20,273 bases of DNA from CAJCBL01 sp035298965 (GTDB lineage Bacteria > Verrucomicrobiota > Verrucomicrobiia > Opitutales > Opitutaceae): contig DATGXO010000096.1 of the NCBI GenBank assembly GCA_035298965.1, positions 1-20,273 on the forward strand, in the 5' to 3' direction. Positions 14,391 through 20,273 of the stretch are shown piece by piece. The translations under genes were made by a program, and so were the position numbers. The notes below the pieces were generated by a model that was given only the letters and a program-made list of their open reading frames with translations, was not told where the DNA came from and ran no database searches. Positions within the stretch are counted from its first letter, which is position 1; every line of letters begins with the position of its first letter.

Positions 14391-15572
14391 TCACTCCGCC
14401 GCCCGCAACCGCCACGCGGCGAAGCTCAAGCATGCGGCCGCGAAACCGAGCAGCAGCCACGGCTCCGCGCCGAGCGTCGCGAAGCGCGCGCCGCGCACGA
14501 ACACATCGAGAAATCCCTCGAGGCCCCAGCCCATCGGGGAAAACGCCGCGACCTGCTGCATCGCGAACGGCATTACGATCTTAGGTACCATCACGCCGCC
14601 GAGCGCGCCGAAGAGGATGTTCGTCACGCCGCCGATCGTCGTCGCCTGCTCGGTCGTGCGCGCCACCGCCGCCACCGCGAGCGCAAAGCCGATCCCGGCC
14701 AGGCTCACGGCCGACGCCATCGCCAACAACGCGAGCCAGTCCACCTCGAGGCCGAGCGCATCGCCGCCGAGTCGCGGCACGAGATAACGCCCGACCAGCA
14801 GCATCACCGCCGTCTGCCCGAGGTTCACGAGATAGAACGGCACCACCTTGCCCGCGAGCAGCGTCGTCACTGGCACGCGCAGGCTGCGCAGCCGTTGCCA
14901 CGTGCCCTGTTGCCGCTCGGCGATGAAGACGTTCGAGAGCGGGATCACCACGAAGAACATCGCGAACACCAGCCACGCAGGCACGCTCTGCTGCACCGAA
15001 GTGAGCGCCACGCCGCTGGCGCGATGGAAACGCGTCTCGAGCAACGCGCCCGCGGCTGCCGGGTCCATGTCCGGCAATTGGACACCGGAGATGCGCGCCG
15101 TGTCGCGGAACGGCTCCACGAGCGCGTTCACCCGCTGCGCCGCCACCGCGCGCAGCACATCCCCCTGAAACGCCGCGAGCACTGCCGGCGGCAGTCCCGG
15201 CTCGGCGAGCACGGTGACCAGCGGCCGCTTGGTCGCCGCGTCGGCCAGCGCCTCCTCGTAACCGGCCTCAATCAATAGCCCGATCTGGATCTCGCCACGC
15301 GTCAGCGCCGCTTCGACCGCCGCGCGGTCCGCCGCAGTCGGCCGTCCGCCGGGCAAGGCCGCGCGCAATGCCGCTGCCGCCGGCGTGCCGTCGCCATCCC
15401 ACACGAGCCAATGCGCCTTGTCCGCGATGCGCGGCTGGAACGTGTCGCGTAACGCTAATGACATCACGAGGATGAACACCGCCGGCATCGCGAAGAGCAC
15501 GAGCAGCCCGTGCACATCGCGCGCGAGCGCGCGCAGTTCCTTCCGGATGGTGGCGAGCAGCGGAGTCATCAT
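14391..15572 (-). CDS. ABC-2 type transporter permease
   Basis: A 393-residue ABC-2 permease. One membrane helix near the N-terminus (about 23-43, LLVLFAMPAVFILVMSLAL) is followed by a large extracytoplasmic domain of roughly 170 residues. A C-terminal set of about five helices follows, starting at VPAWLVFAMFFVVIPLSNVF. The segment IAERQQGTWQRLRSLRVP is the usual cytoplasmic coupling region of this family. The start ATG shares a base with the ATPase stop (TGATG). The protein pairs with the ATPase at 15572-16486 and should export a lipid-like or hydrophobic molecule. ABC-2 exporters commonly sit beside darA, darB and BtrH-type genes, so the resorcinol or its conjugate is a reasonable cargo. 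Confidence 0.88.
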   Translation of the reverse strand: MMTPLLATIRKELRALARDVHGLLVLFAMPAVFILVMSLALRDTFQPRIADKAHWLVWDGDGTPAAAALRAALPGGRPTAADRAAVEAALTRGEIQIGLLIEAGYEEALADAATKRPLVTVLAEPGLPPAVLAAFQGDVLRAVAAQRVNALVEPFRDTARISGVQLPDMDPAAAGALLETRFHRASGVALTSVQQSVPAWLVFAMFFVVIPLSNVFIAERQQGTWQRLRSLRVPVTTLLAGKVVPFYLVNLGQTAVMLLVGRYLVPRLGGDALGLEVDWLALLAMASAVSLAGIGFALAVAAVARTTEQATTIGGVTNILFGALGGVMVPKIVMPFAMQQVAAFSPMGWGLEGFLDVFVRGARFATLGAEPWLLLGFAAACLSFAAWRLRAAE

Positions 15573-16486
15573 CAGTCGCGCAGCGAGTGGTGGGTGAGCT
15601 GGAGAAACAACTCCTCGAGATCGCGGCAACCGTGCCGCACCGCCACGATCGGACCGGCGAGCGCACGCACGTCGCGGAGCAATTCCTCCAGCAGACGCTC
15701 CGCCGGTAGCGCGAATTCCAGCCAGCCGTCGTCGCCGATGCTCCCGGCCGCCAGCCCGCATTCCGCCGCGAGCCGCGCGCGCAGCGCCGCATCGGGAGCA
15801 CGAGCCACGCGCACCTCCACATTGGCCGTCGCGCCGGCGAGCAAATCCGCCAACGGGCCGCACGTTAGCACGCGCCCGTGGTCGATCACCGCCACGCGAT
15901 CGCCGATCGCCTGCACCTCCTCCATGTAGTGCGACGCGTAGATGATCGCCCGGCCCTCGGCGCGCAGCCGCCGCACCGTCTCCAGCAAGAAGGCACGCGA
16001 CTGCGGATCCACGCCGACCGTCGGCTCGTCGAGCAGCAGCAACTGCGGATCGCCGACGAGCCCGATCGCGAGATTGAGCCGGCGTTTCAATCCGCCCGAA
16101 CACTCCGCGGCGCGCCGCTCCGCCACCGCGTCCAGTCCGACCGCGGCCAACGCCGCCGCGATCCGCGCTCGCGCCCGCTCGCCGTCCAGCCCGAGCACGC
16201 CAGCGAAAAACTCCAGGTTCTCCCGACACGTGAGCATCGGGTAAAACGCGTACTCCTGCGGCACCAGTGCGAACCCGCCGCGCACCGCCGCCGGCTCGGC
16301 CAGTTCGACCGCGCCGGCCTGCGGTCGCCGCAATCCGGCGACAAGCGCCATCAACGTCGACTTGCCCGCGCCGTTCGGTCCGAGCAGCCCGAGCACCTCG
16401 CCGCGGCCGAGCGCCAGCGACACGCCGTCGACCGCCCAAGGGGCGTCGGCGCGATAGCGATAGCGAACATCGTTGAGGCGCAGCAT
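15572..16486 (-). CDS. ABC transporter ATP-binding protein
   Basis: A 304-residue ATPase. Walker A is GPNGAGKST (36-44), the Q-loop glutamine is Q77, Walker B ends in LLLLDEPT (D153, E154) and the switch histidine is H186 (YASHYMEE). The signature motif reads CSGGL (129-133) in place of LSGGQ, a degenerate but tolerated form also seen in other ABC-2 partners. About 90 C-terminal residues after the nucleotide-binding domain form the accessory domain typical of drug/lipid exporters. It is the first gene of the two-gene minus-strand exporter unit and overlaps the permease start by one base. An unusually clean inverted repeat lies 16 bases upstream of its ATG. Confidence 0.93.
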   Translation of the reverse strand: MLRLNDVRYRYRADAPWAVDGVSLALGRGEVLGLLGPNGAGKSTLMALVAGLRRPQAGAVELAEPAAVRGGFALVPQEYAFYPMLTCRENLEFFAGVLGLDGERARARIAAALAAVGLDAVAERRAAECSGGLKRRLNLAIGLVGDPQLLLLDEPTVGVDPQSRAFLLETVRRLRAEGRAIIYASHYMEEVQAIGDRVAVIDHGRVLTCGPLADLLAGATANVEVRVARAPDAALRARLAAECGLAAGSIGDDGWLEFALPAERLLEELLRDVRALAGPIVAVRHGCRDLEELFLQLTHHSLRD

Positions 16487-16501
16487 GGTTGTCCGCGCGG
16501 T

Positions 16502-16515
16502 GCACTCGGGAGTGC
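16502..16515. promoter_or_regulatory. Perfect inverted repeat in the ABC/MFS divergent promoter region
   Basis: GCACTC-GG-GAGTGC is a perfect 6-base inverted repeat, 16 bases upstream of the ABC ATPase start. A further GAGTGC half-site occurs at 16533-16538, and a CCGGCG/CGCCGG repeat at 16541-16557. The 161-base gap serves divergent exporter genes, where a local repressor often binds. No regulator gene adjoins, unless the small HTH-like protein at 12501-12896 fills that role. Confidence 0.4.
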
Positions 16516-16647
16516 GTCTGCGGCGGCCGCGAGAGTGCAGCCGGCGCCATCCGCCGGAGCAAGCCTCCAGCCGTGCTCATCGTCCGACCACGCCCGCGGC
16601 CACGTTTGCCGGTTGAAAAGGCGGGGCGGCGAACCGTACCAACGGGC

Positions 16648-17871
16648 ATGGAGCGCACCGCCGTCGCCGCACCGCCCGTCGCACCGAGCACCACCGGGGA
16701 AGCCGTTCTCCCGGTCCTGCTCGCGTTGAGCCTTTCGCACCTGCTCAACGACATGATCCAGGCCGTGCTGCCGGCGATCTACCCGGTGTTGAAAGCCGAG
16801 TACGAACTCAACTTCACGCAGGTGGGCCTGCTCACGCTGGCGTTCCAGGCGACCGCCTCGATCCTCCAGCCGGCCGTCGGCTTCGCGACCGATCGCCACC
16901 CGCGGCCGTTCTCGCTCGCGGTCGGGATGGGCGTCACGTTGCTCGGCCTCGTCCTGCTCGCGCAGGCGCACTCGTACGGGCTGCTGCTGGTCGCCGCGGC
17001 CTGCGTGGGCACGGGCTCGTCGGTGTTCCACCCGGAGGCGTCGCGGCTGGCGCGGCTGGCCTCCGGCGGACGCCACGGGTATGCGCAATCGCTGTTTCAG
17101 GTGGGCGGCAACTTCGGCACGGCGCTAGGCCCGCTGCTCGCGGCCGCGGTGATCGTGCCACCGGCGGCGCGCCGCGGCGTACTGTGGTTTCTTCCGATCG
17201 CGTTGCTCGGGATCTTCGTGCTCTCGCGCCTCGGCCGCTGGTACCGCGAGCACCTCGTGCAGCGCCGCGCGCAACGCGCCACGGCCGCGCCGGTCTCGCC
17301 GCTGCCGCGTCGGCAGGTCGTCACCACGCTCGCGTTGCTCGGCACGCTGATCTTCTCGAAGCACTTCTACCTCGCGAGCCTCGGTAGCTACTACACGTTT
17401 TTCCTGATCGAGAAGTTCGGCCTTTCGGTCCGCGAGGCGCAGCTGCGGCTCTTCGTGTTCCTCTTCGCCGTCGCGGCCGGCACGATCCTCGGCGGGCCGC
17501 TCGGCGACCGTTTCGGGCGCAAACGCGTGATCTGGTTCTCCATCCTCGGCGTGGCGCCGTTCACGCTCGCGCTGCCGCACGCCAACGCCTTCTGGACCGT
17601 CGTGCTCACGATTCCGATTGGGTTGATCCTCGCCTCGGCGTTTCCCGCGATCCTCGTCTACGGCCAGGAGTTGCTCCCTGGCAAGGTGGGCCTCGTCGCG
17701 GGGCTGTTCTTCGGTTTCGCCTTCGGCATCGCCGCGATTGGCGCAGCCCTGCTCGGCCGCCTCGCCGATCACGCCGGCCTCGGCGTGGTGTACAACGTGT
17801 GCGCGTTCCTGCCGTTGATCGGCCTCGTCGCGGCATTCCTGCCGGATCTGCACCGGCGCGGTGGCGCCTGA
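16648..17871 (+). CDS. MFS transporter, fosmidomycin-resistance (Fsr)-like
   Basis: A 407-residue MFS transporter, the same length as E. coli Fsr (about 406). Hydrophobic helices fit a 12-segment topology. Markers include LSLSHLLNDMIQAVLPAIYP in helix 1, GFATDRHPRPF in the loop between helices 2 and 3, VGTGSSVFHPEASRLA, and the second-half loop GGPLGDRFGRKRVIW. The HLLNDM and VFHPE pieces are typical of the Fsr subfamily. Such proteins export small molecules by proton antiport at the inner membrane. Here it may export an aryl acid, resorcinol or related metabolite, or simply be a neighbour. ATG 16648 was chosen because the longer upstream frame is arginine-rich and lacks a helix. It is divergent from the ABC genes. 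Confidence 0.88.
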   Translation: MERTAVAAPPVAPSTTGEAVLPVLLALSLSHLLNDMIQAVLPAIYPVLKAEYELNFTQVGLLTLAFQATASILQPAVGFATDRHPRPFSLAVGMGVTLLGLVLLAQAHSYGLLLVAAACVGTGSSVFHPEASRLARLASGGRHGYAQSLFQVGGNFGTALGPLLAAAVIVPPAARRGVLWFLPIALLGIFVLSRLGRWYREHLVQRRAQRATAAPVSPLPRRQVVTTLALLGTLIFSKHFYLASLGSYYTFFLIEKFGLSVREAQLRLFVFLFAVAAGTILGGPLGDRFGRKRVIWFSILGVAPFTLALPHANAFWTVVLTIPIGLILASAFPAILVYGQELLPGKVGLVAGLFFGFAFGIAAIGAALLGRLADHAGLGVVYNVCAFLPLIGLVAAFLPDLHRRGGA

Positions 17872-18092
17872 ACCAATTCGATCGAGAGTCGAGCGCCGAG
17901 AAACGAGTGCCAGAGTACCGGTACGCTGGAATCGCCTGCCCGCGTGACCATGCCGCGGCTCTGATTTCCGGCTCTCGTCGCTCGTCCTCTCGACCCTCGA
18001 CTCCGGATGTTCGCACTGTCGCCAGATCCCCGAGCGCCGCCGCCCGTGCTTTTTCCTCGACCGTCCCGCGCCCGCCGCGGAACGCTCGCAAC
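17872..18092. other. Gap before the AMP ligase gene, no gene seen
   Basis: 221 bases between the MFS stop and the AMP ligase start on the same strand. The ligase frame stays open through it, but the translation there looks non-coding (rich in R, S, P and A) and has no good start. GAGTCGAG near 17887 and CTCGACTC near 17997 form a distant inverted repeat. I see no clear promoter or terminator. Confidence 0.4.
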
Positions 18093-19412
18093 GTGCAGTC
18101 GCCCCACCTACTCGACCGCTGGCGGGAAACCGTCCGTCGCGATCCCGCCGCGCTCGCCGTGATCGACGGCGCGACGGGCCGACGTTGGTCGCGCGCGGAG
18201 CTCGCCGGCACGGCGGAGAACTGGTGCCGCGACCACACCGCCGCCCACGCGCTCGCCGGCCGGCGCGTGCTGTTCGCCGAGCCAAACGGCGCCGCCTGGT
18301 TCCACGTTTTCCTCGGCCTGCTCGAAGCCGGCGCAATCCCGGTCCCGGCCGATTCGACCGAGCCCGCCGCCGCGCTCGCCGCGCAGGCGCGCAACCTCCG
18401 CGCCGCCGCGCTCTGGCACGCCGGCGCGTTGTCGCCGTTTTCCGGAGCCACGCGCCACCGCCACGGCGAACTCTGCCTGCTCAAGCTCACCAGCGGCAGC
18501 ACGGGCGTGCCGAAGGCGCTGGCGTTCACTCACGGGCAGATGCTCGCCGACGGCCGCCAGATCTGCGCGTCGATGGGCATCGGCCCTGGCGATCTCAACC
18601 TCGCCGTGATCCCGCTCGGCCATTCGTACGGACTGGGCAACCTCGTGGTGCCGCTTCTCGCGCAGGGCACCGCGCTCGTGTGTGTCGCGAGCCCGCTGCC
18701 GCAAGCGCTCGCCACCGACATCGCACGCTGGCGACCCACGGTGTTTCCCGCCGTGCCCACGTTGCTGCGCGCGCTGGTGCGCAGCGACATCGACCCCGCA
18801 CAACTCGCGAGCCTGCACCTCGTCGTCTCCGCCGGCGCGGCGCTGCCGCCCGAACTCGCGACCGCGTTCGCCGAAAAGTTCGGCCGACGCGTCCACAACT
18901 TCTACGGCGCGAGCGAGACCGGCGGCATCGCTTACGACCGCACCGGCGACGCGACGCTCACTGGCCGCAGCGTCGGCACGCCACTCCAGGACGTGAGTCT
19001 GAAATTCCGCAGCGGGCAGCGGTTCACGGTCGAGAGCGCCGCAGTGGGCGGCCACGGAAGTTTCTCACCCGCCGATCGCGGGGAACTCGATCCCGCCGGC
19101 GAGCTGCGGTTGCTCGGCCGTACCGGCCGCACGGTGAAAATCGCCGGACGCCGGCTCGATCTCGGGGAAGTCGAACAGACTTTGCTCGCACTCCCGGGCG
19201 TGCGCACCGCGTGCGTGTTCGCACATCCCCAACGCCCGGATGCACTCGCCGCCGCCGTGGCGAGCGACCGCGCCGGCGCCGAACTGCGCGCTGAACTCGC
19301 CGCTCGTCTCGCGCCCTGGAAAGTCCCCGCGCGCATCTTCGCGTTGCCCGAACTGCCGACGACGGAGCGAGGCAAGATCGACCGTCGCGCCGTGGAGCAA
19401 CTGTTTCGCTGA
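18093..19412 (+). CDS. AMP-dependent aryl-acid ligase (APE starter-unit activation)
   Basis: A 439-residue adenylate-forming enzyme. The phosphate-binding loop LTSGSTGVPKA (132-142), YGASETGG (271-278), GRTGRTVKIAGRRLDLGEVE (342-361) and the C-terminal catalytic lysine K428 in TERGKIDR are all present, so it should be active. It is shorter than typical acyl-CoA synthetases (about 500-550), as is usual for the ligases of APE clusters. It would activate a hydroxybenzoate as AMP ester and load it on an ACP as starter. The GTG at 18093 is the best start: it is the last usable one before conserved sequence, giving QSPHLLDRWRETV at the N-terminus. It converges on the chorismatase gene with 46 bases between, a logical supplier of its substrate. 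Confidence 0.87.
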   Translation: MQSPHLLDRWRETVRRDPAALAVIDGATGRRWSRAELAGTAENWCRDHTAAHALAGRRVLFAEPNGAAWFHVFLGLLEAGAIPVPADSTEPAAALAAQARNLRAAALWHAGALSPFSGATRHRHGELCLLKLTSGSTGVPKALAFTHGQMLADGRQICASMGIGPGDLNLAVIPLGHSYGLGNLVVPLLAQGTALVCVASPLPQALATDIARWRPTVFPAVPTLLRALVRSDIDPAQLASLHLVVSAGAALPPELATAFAEKFGRRVHNFYGASETGGIAYDRTGDATLTGRSVGTPLQDVSLKFRSGQRFTVESAAVGGHGSFSPADRGELDPAGELRLLGRTGRTVKIAGRRLDLGEVEQTLLALPGVRTACVFAHPQRPDALAAAVASDRAGAELRAELAARLAPWKVPARIFALPELPTTERGKIDRRAVEQLFR

Positions 19413-19445
19413 GCCGGGGATCCGCACTCAGCGTCGCTTGCCGAT

Positions 19446-19465
19446 GCGCTGTGGCGCTTCAGCGC
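19446..19465. terminator. Short hairpin between convergent AMP ligase and chorismatase genes
   Basis: GCGCTG and CAGCGC form a 6-base stem with an 8-base loop, 33 bases after the ligase stop and overlapping the chorismatase stop codon. The position fits a shared terminator, but the stem is short and no T-run follows. Confidence 0.2.
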
Positions 19466-20273
19466 GCCAGTGCCACGCCGAGCAACGTGGCCTCGATCTC
19501 GACGTTGAGCTCGCGGCGGCAGATGTCGGACCGCAGATAGCTCACGCGATCCTCGGGCCGCAGCAACTCACGCTCGAGCACCGCCTGTACGGCAGGAAGA
19601 TCCGCCGCCGAGCGCAAATAGACTTTGAAATGCCGCGCTTCCGCGCGGCCGGCCGCCAAGTCCGCGCCGCTGCCGCACGCGACCGAGATCCCGCGCAAGT
19701 TTTCCAACGTACAGGCGAGCTGCGGCAACGTCTCCGTCGGCGCGATCGTCGCGTGCCCGAGAATCGACGACGTGCCCGAGATGAACACATCACTTCGTCC
19801 CGCGGCAGCCGGCACGACGGTCGCACGAGCAAACGTCGGCGGCCGCGGTCCATGCTCCGGCGGGTACTCGTACGCGGGGACCTGCCGCGGATTCTCGACG
19901 TGCCGCGGCGCGCGCGAAGTCGCCGCAAAGACAACCGTCAACTTGTCGGAGTCTGTGCCGACGGCGGAGGCCGCGGGCACGTGGCGGCGAAACCCGGGAC
20001 CGAACTCCGCCTCGAAGGCCAGCGAGCGCCCGCGGCTGAACGCACGGTAGGTCTCGAGCCCGCCCGTCGTGGGCGCGTTGATAGCGGGCACGTAGTTCCA
20101 GATGCGCGCGAGGTGGAGTCCGCGCGTCGCGGCGAAGAGCGAGTCGTAGAGCCCGCGCGTGCGCCTCTCAATCTCGTCGTCTAGGTCGATCGACGCCACA
20201 CCGAGCAGCCAGTCAGCTTGGCGAAAGAGGGCAAACGGTCCGGCTTCGGCCGCGGGTGCGGCGGAGTCGAAGA
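19459..20273 (-). CDS. Chorismatase / hydroxybenzoate synthase (XanB2/Hyg5-like), 5' end cut by window edge
   Basis: About 270 C-terminal residues are visible; the frame stays open to the right edge (FRQADWLLGVASID is upstream of the first in-frame GTG at 20199), so the N-terminus is outside. Family markers are HLARIWNYVPAIN, GLETYRAFSRGRS, a RHVENPRQVPAYEYP segment, FISGTSSILGHATI and the C-terminal DICRRELNVEIEATLLG, whose VEIE holds the probable catalytic glutamate. Chorismatases hydrolyse chorismate; XanB2-like members give 3- and 4-hydroxybenzoate, used in xanthomonadin aryl polyenes, while FkbO-like ones give a dihydroxycyclohexadiene acid. Context with the AMP ligase favours hydroxybenzoate. 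From memory, Gly versus Ala near the SGT motif separates these types; here it is Gly. Confidence 0.87.
   Translation of the reverse strand, partial: FDSAAPAAEAGPFALFRQADWLLGVASIDLDDEIERRTRGLYDSLFAATRGLHLARIWNYVPAINAPTTGGLETYRAFSRGRSLAFEAEFGPGFRRHVPAASAVGTDSDKLTVVFAATSRAPRHVENPRQVPAYEYPPEHGPRPPTFARATVVPAAAGRSDVFISGTSSILGHATIAPTETLPQLACTLENLRGISVACGSGADLAAGRAEARHFKVYLRSAADLPAVQAVLERELLRPEDRVSYLRSDICRRELNVEIEATLLGVALAR

Noticed and set aside
16613..16642. TTGAAA with a weak TACCAA 18 bases later as a promoter for the MFS gene
   Set aside because: The -10 match is poor and it would give an almost leaderless transcript; not strong enough to annotate.
17799..18092. Longer start for the AMP ligase at GTG 17799
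   Set aside because: It would begin inside the MFS gene and add about 98 residues of non-conserved R/S/P-rich sequence.
1..20273. CRISPR array, tRNA/rRNA genes, IS elements or phage genes
   Set aside because: No regularly spaced repeats, cloverleaf-like segments, transposase or integrase motifs were found on either strand.

Overview
The window is most of a pigment-type lipid gene cluster: an aryl polyene (APE) pathway joined to a dialkylresorcinol (DAR) module, the combination known from flexirubin-type pigments. The DNA is very GC-rich, genes are packed with 4-base stop/start overlaps, and recognisable Shine-Dalgarno sites are rare. The gene set is that of a Gram-negative, double-membrane bacterium (LolA-like, MMPL, lipoprotein and LpxL-like genes). 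One inserted gene has a C-terminal half that reminds me of pilin-like proteins common in Verrucomicrobiota, so my best guess is an Opitutaceae-like verrucomicrobium. That assignment is inference from memory; a proteobacterium cannot be excluded.

Layout. (1) Positions 1-5350, minus strand: a tightly coupled operon reading ACP, ketosynthase, chain-length-factor-like KS fragment, LpxL-like acyltransferase, PlsC-like acyltransferase, family 2 glycosyltransferase, LolA-like carrier and an MMPL exporter cut by the left edge. (2) 5570-6109, plus strand: an unrelated-looking membrane-anchored coiled-coil protein. (3) 8579-6131, minus strand: lipoprotein, second ACP and FabF-like ketosynthase. (4) 8808-14324, plus strand: B12-binding radical SAM enzyme, DarA, DarB, a small HTH-like protein, a BtrH-like acyltransferase and a small secreted BamE-like protein. 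(5) 16486-14391, minus strand: ABC-2 exporter (ATPase and permease). (6) 16648-17871: Fsr-like MFS exporter. (7) 18093-19412: aryl-acid AMP ligase, converging on a chorismatase (20273-19459, cut by the right edge).

Proposed logic. The chorismatase makes a hydroxybenzoate from chorismate. The AMP ligase activates it and loads it on an ACP, and the ketosynthases extend it into an aryl polyene. DarB and DarA make a dialkylresorcinol-type partner, and the BtrH-like enzyme is a candidate for joining the chains. The acyltransferases, glycosyltransferase, LolA-like protein and MMPL protein would anchor or export the product to the outer membrane. No ketoreductase, dehydratase or aromatic ammonia-lyase is visible, so the cluster must continue beyond the window or borrow these from elsewhere.

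No gap between genes exceeds about 230 bases. I see no tRNA, rRNA, CRISPR array, IS element or integrase.
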